Positions 16,732 through 23,259 of a DNA stretch of 64,000 nucleotides are shown here, in pieces. The DNA is from Devosia indica (GTDB taxonomy: Bacteria > Pseudomonadota > Alphaproteobacteria > Rhizobiales > Devosiaceae). Made by a program: the position numbers and the translations under genes. Each line of letters opens with the position of its first letter. The stretch's first letter is position 1. The notes under the pieces are model-generated. The model was given only the letters and a program-made list of their open reading frames with translations. It was not told where the DNA came from and made no database searches. The stretch lies in the NCBI RefSeq assembly GCF_003056405.1, contig NZ_PYVZ01000001.1, forward strand, positions 186,001 through 250,000. The letters are read 5' to 3'.

Positions 16732-18077
16732 GCCACCAGCGCCGCCTCGGCAGGGGCAAGCGTGATCCGCCCCGAGGGATTGGGCACGGTCCAGGGGCGC
16801 GGCAGAGACCCCATGGCCTCGGCAGCGGCGAGGCCGGACTGCAATCCATCCTCGTGAAAGCCGCGACCGAAGTGGGCGCCTGCAAAAAAGGTACGGTTCT
16901 GCCCCTGGATCTGCCAGAGATTGTCCTGGGCATGTATCGCCGCACTGTCGAACAGGGGGTGGGTATATTCGAAGCGCGCAATTTCCTGCTGCGGGTCGGC
17001 CGGCGGATTGAGCGTGACGAACAGATCGCGTCCCTCAAGGCTCTGCAGACGGTTCATCCAGTAACTCACGCAAAGCTGATTCTCGGACGAAATGTGATCG
17101 GTCGAGATGTAGTTCCAGCAACACCAAACCTTGCGGCGGCGCGGCATATAGGTCGCATCGGCGTGCAACACGGCCGTGTTCGTGGTATAGGAGAAGGCCC
17201 CGAGCAACTCGCGTTCCCGTGCACTGGGCGCATCGAGCATGGACAAAGCCTGATCGGCATGAGTGGCGATCAAAATAGCATCGAATTGATCCACTTGGCC
17301 GGTGCGGGCGGTGATAGTGACACCGGCGGCGTCACGGACCACCTTGGCGACGGGCGTGGCAAGTCGAAGCTGACCGGCAAAGTCCTGCAGCAGAGCCCCC
17401 ACATAGGCCAGGCTACCTCCAGCGACGGTGCGCCAATTTGGGCGTTCCCACAATTGCAGCAGCCCGTGGCTTTCAAAGAAGCGGACAAAAGCAAACAGGG
17501 GATAGGCACGAATATCTTCTGCCTTGGACGACCAGATCGCCGCCGCCATGGGCAGCAGATGTCCCTCCACGAAGGAGCGTGAATAGCGTTGAGCCCGCAG
17601 ATACTCATCCAGCGTCAGGCCGCGCATGTCGGGCTGAAGCAGCGCCTTGGGTGCTTCACGATAAAAGCGCAGCAGATCGCGAAACAGGCTCCAGAAGCGC
17701 GGACGGAAGGCATTGCGGCGCTGCGCCAACATGCCCGAAAGCCCCTCTCCGCAATATTCGAACGTTCCGCGGTCAAGCGAAGCGGCAAAAGACATTTCGG
17801 TGGGAATGCTGCCGACACCAAGATGGGCCAACATGGCCTGGAAGTTGGGGTAGTTCTTGTCGTTGTAAACGATAAAGCCCGTATCGACCGGACCGGTGCC
17901 GGGCACGTCGATTGTGTTGGCATGACCGCCAGGGCGATCATCGGCCTCATAGAGGACAACATCATGGCTTTTGGATAGCAACCACGCCGCTGACAGGCCA
18001 GAAACGCCGCTGCCAACAACTGCGATACGCTGACGCGTGGCGGGCGAGCCTGAAAATCCTGTGGCAGCGTGATACAT
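16728..18077 (-). CDS. FAD-dependent amine oxidase-like protein of the RpoE stress operon
   Basis: A 449-residue flavoprotein. The dinucleotide-binding motif VVGSGVSGLSAAWLLSK, followed by VVLYEADDRPGGHANTID, is typical of flavin amine oxidases and desaturases. The C-terminal FAD motif QNRTFFAGAHFGRGFHEDGL is intact. This type is found with DUF1365 and cyclopropane/furan fatty-acid genes in RpoE-ChrR regulons of Rhodobacter. The methyltransferase partner is not in this window. An AGGA precedes the start, and the predicted transcription start gives a leader of about 20 nt. Confidence 0.9.
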   Translation of the reverse strand: MYHAATGFSGSPATRQRIAVVGSGVSGLSAAWLLSKSHDVVLYEADDRPGGHANTIDVPGTGPVDTGFIVYNDKNYPNFQAMLAHLGVGSIPTEMSFAASLDRGTFEYCGEGLSGMLAQRRNAFRPRFWSLFRDLLRFYREAPKALLQPDMRGLTLDEYLRAQRYSRSFVEGHLLPMAAAIWSSKAEDIRAYPLFAFVRFFESHGLLQLWERPNWRTVAGGSLAYVGALLQDFAGQLRLATPVAKVVRDAAGVTITARTGQVDQFDAILIATHADQALSMLDAPSARERELLGAFSYTTNTAVLHADATYMPRRRKVWCCWNYISTDHISSENQLCVSYWMNRLQSLEGRDLFVTLNPPADPQQEIARFEYTHPLFDSAAIHAQDNLWQIQGQNRTFFAGAHFGRGFHEDGLQSGLAAAEAMGSLPRPWTVPNPSGRITLAPAEAALVA

Positions 18078-18102
18078 GCTTTATGTCCTGAGTGTTTGAT
18101 TT

Positions 18103-18131
18103 TTATACGTCTGCGCCGCGAGCATGGATCA
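18103..18131 (-). promoter_or_regulatory. RpoE(ECF)-type promoter for the amine oxidase-DUF1365 operon
   Basis: Read on the minus strand: -35 TGATCC (18131-18126), 17-bp spacer, -10 GTATAA (18108-18103). It matches the divergent promoter of rpoE itself in -35 sequence, spacer length and the GTAT of the -10. TGATCC is the -35 core known for Rhodobacter sigma-E (singlet oxygen). Confidence 0.8.
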
Positions 18132-18187
18132 ACCACGTGGCGATTTTTTTCGTAAGGGGGCTATGAACGTTTTTTTGTATCGCACCA

Positions 18188-18216
18188 TGATCCATCCGAC
18201 GCAGGCCGGCGTATTT
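18188..18216 (+). promoter_or_regulatory. RpoE(ECF)-type autoregulatory promoter for rpoE-chrR
   Basis: -35 TGATCC (18188-18193), 17-bp spacer, -10 GTATTT (18211-18216). It is the twin of the divergent promoter at 18103-18131. It places the transcription start near 18223, about 100 nt before the chosen rpoE start. Confidence 0.8.
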
Positions 18217-18323
18217 CGGTCATGTCACTTGCGATTTACCCACTTACCGGACCATGCGAGGATGCTGTCAGACCACAGCGCCGCCGCCTTGCCGTGCCCG
18301 CGCCAGAACAGGGCCAGAATCGC

Positions 18324-18896
18324 ATGACGCACCGGACAGACGCCGCCGCACCACCAACCGAGACCGGCGCACAAATCGTGGCGATCGCTGCCCGCGCGGA
18401 CATGGCGGCTTTCGAAGCATTGTTCAAGGATTTCAGCCCGCGCGTACGCGCCTATCTGCTCAAGCTGACCCGCGACGGCCAAGCCGCCGAGGACCTGATG
18501 CAGGAGACCATGCTGGCGATCTGGCGCAAGGCTGGGCAATTCGATCCGGAACGCGGCCAGGCTTCGGCCTGGATCTTCACCATCGCCCGCAATATCTGGA
18601 TCGATGCCTGGCGCAAGCAGAAACGACCGGCCTTTGATCCAGACGATCCGGCACTAGTGCCGCCGGCCGAACCCGGCGCGCCGGACCTGCTGGAACGAAA
18701 GCAGAGTGGCGCGGCGCTGCATGAGGCGCTCAAGACCCTGCCGCAAGAACAGGTGGAGCTGATCCGCCTCTCCTTTTTCGACGAAGACTCGCACAGCACC
18801 ATCGCCGCCCGCACCGGGCTTCCGATCGGAACCGTGAAATCACGCATCAGACTGGCCTTCGGACGCCTTCGCGCGGCGCTGGAGGAATTGAAATGA
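18324..18896 (+). CDS. rpoE: ECF sigma factor RpoE (ChrR-controlled, singlet-oxygen type)
   Basis: A 190-residue ECF sigma factor. Region 2 has EALFKDFSPRVRAYLLKLTR and AEDLMQETMLAIWRKAGQFD with AWIFTIARNIWIDAWRK; region 4 has LPQEQVELIRLSFFDEDSHS followed by IAARTGLPIGTVKSRIRLAFGRLR. The IWRKAGQFDPERGQASAWIFTIARN signature and the adjacent chrR place it in the group that answers singlet oxygen in Rhodobacter. ATG 18324 was chosen because the upstream in-frame start at 18222 would coincide with the predicted transcription start. The 3' end overlaps chrR by 4 bp. Confidence 0.92.
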   Translation: MTHRTDAAAPPTETGAQIVAIAARADMAAFEALFKDFSPRVRAYLLKLTRDGQAAEDLMQETMLAIWRKAGQFDPERGQASAWIFTIARNIWIDAWRKQKRPAFDPDDPALVPPAEPGAPDLLERKQSGAALHEALKTLPQEQVELIRLSFFDEDSHSTIAARTGLPIGTVKSRIRLAFGRLRAALEELK

Positions 18897-19540
18897 CCAT
18901 TCATCACCATCTCAACGACGACCTGCTTCTCGACTATGCCGCTGGCACACTTTCCGAAGGGTGGTCGCTTGCCGTTGCCTGCCACCTGGCCATGTGCCCG
19001 CAATGCCGCGACCAACTGGCGCTGGCCGAAGCCACTGGCGGCGCGCTGCTTGAAGAGCTCGCGCCAGTCGAGGGGCCTGCCGATAGCTGGGAGGCCTTGA
19101 AGACCCGGCTGGCTGCAGCGCCACAGGACAAGGCGGCACCGGTTGCGCGGCCCGCCAGCGCTACTATCCCCGAGCCGCTGCGCAGCTATCTGGGCGGTGA
19201 TCTCGACACCATCAAATGGCGCAATCTGGGCAATGCCAAGCAGGTGCTGATCAAAACCGGCGACCCGACCACGCAAGCCCGGCTGCTGTGCATTGCCGCT
19301 GGCAAGCCGGTGCCGGAGCACAGTCATGGCGGGCGCGAGCTGACCGTGGTGCTCAAGGGCAGCTTTCACGACGAGGTCGACCGCTTCGGTCCCGGCGATA
19401 TCGAGGATGCCGATGGCTCGCTGACCCATCAACCGGTGGCGGACAAGGACCAGGATTGCATCTGCCTGGCCATTACCGATGCACCGCTGAAATTCTCCAG
19501 CCGTCTTGTGCGCTTGGTGCAGCCTATTCTGGGAATCTGA
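18893..19540 (+). CDS. chrR: Zinc anti-sigma factor ChrR with cupin sensor domain
   Basis: A 215-residue two-domain anti-sigma factor. The N-terminal zinc site residues H6, H31, C35 and C38 fall at the same positions as in Rhodobacter sphaeroides ChrR. The C-terminal cupin domain has metal ligands H143, H145 and E149 (PEHSHGGRELTVVLKG) and H179 (LTHQP), each two residues later than in that protein. It holds RpoE inactive until singlet oxygen or organic peroxide triggers release. It overlaps rpoE by 4 bp and belongs to the same autoregulated operon. Confidence 0.94.
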   Translation: MTIHHHLNDDLLLDYAAGTLSEGWSLAVACHLAMCPQCRDQLALAEATGGALLEELAPVEGPADSWEALKTRLAAAPQDKAAPVARPASATIPEPLRSYLGGDLDTIKWRNLGNAKQVLIKTGDPTTQARLLCIAAGKPVPEHSHGGRELTVVLKGSFHDEVDRFGPGDIEDADGSLTHQPVADKDQDCICLAITDAPLKFSSRLVRLVQPILGI

Positions 19541-19549
19541 GGAGGGGAT

Positions 19550-19966
19550 ATGTTCGGCTTTTCACTGCTGACGGTGCTGGCGGCCTATGGCGGTACGGCG
19601 CTGGTGTTCTTCGGGATCGATTTCCTCTGGCTCACCGTATTGGGCATCGGCTTTTACCGGGCCGAGATCGGCGATCTGCTGCTCGAGCAGCCGAACCTGT
19701 TGCCGGCGGCGCTGTTCTACCTGTTTTATGTCGCCGGGCTTGTCGGCTTTGCCATTCTGCCCGCACTCAATGCCGGAAGCTGGGTCTGGGCGCTGCTGGC
19801 CGGGGTGGCGCTGGGGCTGTTGGCCTATGGCACCTATGACATGACGAACCTCTCGACCCTCAAGGGCTGGAGCCTGCAAATCAGCCTGATCGACCTGGCC
19901 TGGGGCGGGTTCCTGTCGGGCATTTCGGCCCTGGCCGGATATTGGGTCGCGAAACTCACGACTTAG
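19550..19966 (+). CDS. DUF2177 family membrane protein
   Basis: A 138-residue inner-membrane protein with four predicted helices, the DUF2177 pattern: FFGIDFLWLTVLGIGFYRAE near the start and YGTYDMTNLSTLKGWSL near helix 4. DUF2177 genes often accompany RpoE-ChrR stress loci. It lies 9 bp after chrR with GAGG before the start, so it is very likely the third gene of the operon. Function unknown. It ends 4 bp inside the convergent SDR gene. Confidence 0.88.
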   Translation: MFGFSLLTVLAAYGGTALVFFGIDFLWLTVLGIGFYRAEIGDLLLEQPNLLPAALFYLFYVAGLVGFAILPALNAGSWVWALLAGVALGLLAYGTYDMTNLSTLKGWSLQISLIDLAWGGFLSGISALAGYWVAKLTT

Positions 19967-20691
19967 CCCCGCATCCGCGCGGTAATCGCAAACGCCAGCC
20001 AGTGCGGCAACACGCCGAGGAGTTTGAGCGGCCAGATCAGGCGGCGGGGGAAGGCGGTTTCAAACCCCTTGCCGTCGAGCCCCTTGAGGATGCGGTCGGC
20101 GGCCTGTTCCGGCTCCATCAGGCCCGGCATGGCGAAATCATTCTTGTCAGTGAGCGGGGTGCGGACAAAGCCGGGGGTGACCAGGCGCACATCGACCTGC
20201 GGCCAAAGCTCGCTGCGCAGCGACTGGGCCAGGTTGACGATGCCGGCCTTGGTGGCCGAATAGACCTGGCCGTTGGGCAGGCCGAAAATGGCGGCGGCTG
20301 AGCCGAACAGCACCAATTGCCCGCCATAGCGGATATGCTGCGCACCAATCTGGGCGATGTTGAAGGTGCCGGTCAGATTGACCGCGAACACTTTTGCCGC
20401 CTGGTCCGGATCGGCCTTGGAGAGCGCGCCGGGATTGTAGATGGCGGCGGTGGAGACGATGCGGTCGAACGGGCCATGCTGGCCGGCGGCCTCAACCAGG
20501 CTGTCCCGGTCGATGGCGTCGGCGACGACGGCCTGATGGCCGGGGCCGATGCGCGCAAGCGCGGCATCGAGCGCATCGCGGTTGCGGCCGGAGATGACCA
20601 GCTGGGCGCCGCGCGCCGCATAGGCCTTGGCCATGGCCTCGCCAATGCCGCTCGACCCGCCGATGATCCAGATTTTTTCGTTGCTCGCCAC
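19963..20691 (-). CDS. Short-chain dehydrogenase/reductase (SDR)
   Basis: A 242-residue NAD(P)-dependent SDR. N-terminal cofactor motif GGSSGIGEAMAKAYAARGAQ (TGxxxGIG variant), VSTAAIYNPGAL in place of the usual NNAG, and the catalytic YSATK (Tyr and Lys) after LFGSAAAIFGLPNG. The C-terminal tail PRRLIWPLKLLGVLPHWLAF is hydrophobic and may touch the membrane. SDR genes of this kind are frequent in RpoE-ChrR neighbourhoods, but this one is convergent and its own promoter is not evident. Confidence 0.9.
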   Translation of the reverse strand: MASNEKIWIIGGSSGIGEAMAKAYAARGAQLVISGRNRDALDAALARIGPGHQAVVADAIDRDSLVEAAGQHGPFDRIVSTAAIYNPGALSKADPDQAAKVFAVNLTGTFNIAQIGAQHIRYGGQLVLFGSAAAIFGLPNGQVYSATKAGIVNLAQSLRSELWPQVDVRLVTPGFVRTPLTDKNDFAMPGLMEPEQAADRILKGLDGKGFETAFPRRLIWPLKLLGVLPHWLAFAITARMRG

Positions 20692-20840
20692 TGCGTTGGG
20701 CTCCTGTCTTGTGCCTGTAAGGAGATACGCAGGCGTGGCGGGGATGGATGCAATGAACGGGGAAGAAATGTGGGGGCGTGCGGAGATGGCCGCAGGCAGG
20801 GAATGCCTGAGGGGGTGGGCCTTCTTGTACGGCCGAGCGC

Positions 20841-20914
20841 TTCGAGCGCCCCTGCCACTCGACCATAGGTCTCGTGGCCTTCTCGCCTAAATTCTCCCCA
20901 CCGGGGAGAATTTG
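20841..20914. repeat. Repeat unit A with hairpin
   Basis: Begins TTCGAGCG, contains CCATAGGTCTCGTGGCCTTC and ends in a perfect 11-bp hairpin AAATTCTCCCC-ACC-GGGGAGAATTT (20889-20913). Unit B immediately follows with the same layout. Confidence 0.55.
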
Positions 20915-20917
20915 CTC

Positions 20918-20994
20918 TTCGAGCGGCCAAGCCATTCAAGCATAGCTCTCATGGCCTTCTTGGCTTGCCCGGCTCCACTGGAGCCGCGCATTTG
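20918..20994. repeat. Repeat unit B with hairpin
   Basis: Begins TTCGAGCG, contains GCATAGCTCTCATGGCCTTC, and has a perfect 7-bp hairpin CGGCTCC-ACT-GGAGCCG (20970-20986) where unit A has a differently sequenced one. Both end in ATTTG. Confidence 0.55.
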
Positions 20995-21023
20995 CTTCGC
21001 AAACCGCCCGCGAAGAGGGCAGA

Positions 21024-21078
21024 TCCGGAGACAGATTGCGTCTCGGATATTTTTTATGAGACGAAACCTGTCTCCGGA
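21024..21078. repeat. Long two-step hairpin
   Basis: TCCGGAGACAG (21024-21034) pairs perfectly with CTGTCTCCGGA (21068-21078). Inside it CGTCTC (21039-21044) pairs with GAGACG (21058-21063) around an AT-rich 13-nt loop; a 4x4 internal loop (ATTG/AAAC) separates the stems. Total 17 bp. It could be an RNA element or a terminator-like structure for flanking transcripts. Confidence 0.6.
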
Positions 21079-21226
21079 GCCGGATTTCTATTGGATTTGT
21101 CGTCCCCATTGATCGCTCGTCGCAGGGTGGCGCGCATCCAACCCGCGGGTGATGCGCACACCCGCGACCGGCTCACCCCTTGCTTCAGTCGCATGCTGAC
21201 TGCCCGTGCGGGGTGATGGGGAGAGC

Positions 21227-21856
21227 TTAATCCAGGTCTGCCAGGCGGGGATTATTTTCTGCCGAGGCGTCGGGCTCGGCCATGCCCGGGGGCACGGGCG
21301 GGCCGATGCGCGCGGCGCGCCCGGCCTCAAAGCCACGCTCATAGGCCTGGTTGCGATTGACCAGAATCATGCGGGTGAATTTGTCACGCAGGCCGGAATT
21401 GCCCTGCGCCGCCGCGCTTGTCTGCGTCAATTGCGGCTTCAACCGCTTGACCGGCGCGGTGGCCCCATCGAGCCGCCAGCACCAGCAGTTTTCGCCCGCA
21501 TTCCAGAAAGTGTGGCAGCGCTCGTAATTTTCCAACTGCGCCAGCACCTGGCCTAGCTGCACGCAAAGCCCGGCCAGATCGGGCGCCGCCACGGGCAGCC
21601 GGTCGCGGGGCTCACGAAACGGCGCGCAATCGGCCATCAGCCCTTCGGCCAGGACGCGCACGGTGTCGGACAAGTCCTGCCGCCCGCGCCGCGTGGCCAG
21701 CGTCGTCACATCCTTGTGCAGCGCGGTGAGGCGAATGACGAGGGTTTCGTGGCGGCTGGCAAGGCTCAACGAGGGGGGTGGGCCGTTCCGGCGCGCGGCG
21801 GGGGATGTTTGCGCGGGCTTGGCCGGGGCGGAGGCGATGGGGGGATTTTTGAACAC
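21227..21856 (-). CDS. Hypothetical protein, divergent from the RT pair
   Basis: A 209-residue protein of unknown function with a proline/alanine-rich N-terminus, a helical middle (ETLVIRLTALHKDVTTLATR, LAGLCVQLGQVLAQLENYER) and a cysteine/tryptophan patch (CHTFWNAGENCWCWRLDG). GC content is high like the core chromosome, unlike the adjacent reverse transcriptases, so it is probably resident. It starts at GTG 21856 with AGGAG six bases upstream, and that AGGAG lies inside a strong hairpin (21858-21901). Confidence 0.7.
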   Translation of the reverse strand: MFKNPPIASAPAKPAQTSPAARRNGPPPSLSLASRHETLVIRLTALHKDVTTLATRRGRQDLSDTVRVLAEGLMADCAPFREPRDRLPVAAPDLAGLCVQLGQVLAQLENYERCHTFWNAGENCWCWRLDGATAPVKRLKPQLTQTSAAAQGNSGLRDKFTRMILVNRNQAYERGFEAGRAARIGPPVPPGMAEPDASAENNPRLADLD

Positions 21857-21857
21857 G

Positions 21858-21901
21858 GCTTACTCCTGTCGGAAAGGGGTGGGTGACAGGAGAGGGTAAG
21901 C
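21858..21901 (-). promoter_or_regulatory. Hairpin covering the ribosome binding site of the 21227-21856 gene
   Basis: In the minus-strand mRNA, CTCCTGTC (21892-21885) pairs with GACAGGAG (21870-21863), and GCTTA (21901-21897) extends the pairing with TAAGC (21862-21858) across a 4-nt bulge: 13 bp around a 14-nt loop. The 3' arm contains the AGGAG that serves GTG 21856, so folding should block translation. Suggests translational control; the signal is unknown. Confidence 0.5.
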
Positions 21902-22017
21902 GGGGGTGGAGGGGCGGGGAGAAGTTTTGCGAATAGTTCTCGACAACACCCATAGCTCGATACCAATATCAGGGATCGACTAGACGCCAAGCAACCACGA
22001 GCACGTCCAAGCCGACT

Positions 22018-23259
22018 ATGAATTTTATCAGTTATTCAAAAGAAGAACTTTATCAAGAGCTGGTCCATGAACTGCGCAAGCGCAGGCTTCCGATGCCCGA
22101 CTCGTCGGAGGTCACGCGGATCCTGAACCAAGCGACGGCCATCGCAGATACTGGCTTCCTCCCAGTCGAGATGAAAGAACTACCTTATAAGGGCAAATCA
22201 ATCTTCAGGATTGAAGATCTTTCGACTCGAATAATACTAAATCGCGTCTCTAAAATACTTCGGATGACTGCAGGTGTAAAGCAAACCGACAGAACAACGA
22301 CCATTAGGCGCATAGCGAGGCTTCTCGCAGAGGGAGCTGCGCACCGAGTCTATAAATTTGATGTTCAGTCCTTTTATGAGTCAATCGACCTCCACCATAC
22401 GTGGGACTACATTGACAATCTTCCTACGACTGATCGCCAAACGTCCCGACTGCTTCGCTCATTCGTGGATTTCTGTGGAGACAAAGACATTTCTGGGGCT
22501 CCGCGCGGCCTCGCTGTAAGTGCGGTGCTAGCTGAGATGACGCTCAGACAGTTCGACGCACAGTTGAGAAGCCTGCCATGCACATACTTTTACGCTCGAT
22601 ACGTAGATGACATTCTGCTAGTAACCCCTGGCACTGAGTTAATATCAGACCTTAAGAAACAGATTAGTGATTTACTACCACCGGGTTTGAGATTTCATCC
22701 ATTGAAATCGCAAAATGTCGACCTTAAGCCTTACAAAAAGAGTTCACCTCAAGTCGAATCAAATTTTGATTTTCTTGGATATAGCATCTCTGTGTCAGAA
22801 ATCAGGAGAGCTACCGATGATCGACTTTATCGGTCAGTGAGGCTGGACATTGCGCTAAAGAAAATAGCTCGCCTAAAGACACGGCTAGCGAAGGCCACGC
22901 TTCAATTGTTGACAGACGGAAAATTCACTGATTTCGAAGACAGAATAAAATTTCTTTCTGGAAACTATAATATCGTAGAAAGCAGATGGAAGCGACGAAT
23001 AAACGTCGGCCTATATTGCAACTACAGGTTGGTTGACGCTGAAACCTCTAGCTCTCTTCCGGCGATGGACAAATTTTATCACGCTTGGGTGCTTGGATAC
23101 GGGGGCGCACTGTCAGCCAGGCTCGAGGCCGCTTTGACTCCTGCCCAAAAGGCACGCCTAGTAACTTATAGTTTCGCAACGAGCTTCAAAGCCCGGCGCT
23201 TCTACCACTTTAACGCTGCGCGTCTGCGAGAGATCAGGGAGTGCTGGGTATATGCCTAG
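22018..23259 (+). CDS. drt3a: Antiphage reverse transcriptase, probable Drt3a (UG3)
   Basis: A 413-residue reverse transcriptase. Motif A is YKFDVQSFYESID (D115), motif B lies around ISGAPRGLAVSAVLAEM (158-174), and motif C is FYARYVDDILLV with YVDD at 195-198; FDFLGYSISV follows. All three catalytic Asp are present, so it should be active. No maturase, endonuclease or retron features are seen. It overlaps a second RT gene by 8 bp, the layout of DRT3 (UG3+UG8), a defence system against phage. GC is much lower than in flanking genes, which implies acquisition. DRT3 assignment rests on architecture and length. Confidence 0.82.
   Translation: MNFISYSKEELYQELVHELRKRRLPMPDSSEVTRILNQATAIADTGFLPVEMKELPYKGKSIFRIEDLSTRIILNRVSKILRMTAGVKQTDRTTTIRRIARLLAEGAAHRVYKFDVQSFYESIDLHHTWDYIDNLPTTDRQTSRLLRSFVDFCGDKDISGAPRGLAVSAVLAEMTLRQFDAQLRSLPCTYFYARYVDDILLVTPGTELISDLKKQISDLLPPGLRFHPLKSQNVDLKPYKKSSPQVESNFDFLGYSISVSEIRRATDDRLYRSVRLDIALKKIARLKTRLAKATLQLLTDGKFTDFEDRIKFLSGNYNIVESRWKRRINVGLYCNYRLVDAETSSSLPAMDKFYHAWVLGYGGALSARLEAALTPAQKARLVTYSFATSFKARRFYHFNAARLREIRECWVYA

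Larger units (their letters stand above)
20692..21226. other. Gene-free, repeat-rich interval
   Basis: 535 bp without a convincing gene. It holds two imperfect repeat units with hairpins (20841-20914 and 20918-20994) and a long two-step hairpin (21024-21078), listed separately. Frames that cross it on either strand lack ribosome binding sites and known motifs. No tRNA or transposase remnants seen. Confidence 0.6.

Noticed and set aside
20317..20868. A 183-codon plus-strand frame after the SDR gene
   Set aside because: Mostly antisense of the SDR gene and then repeats; no ribosome binding site.
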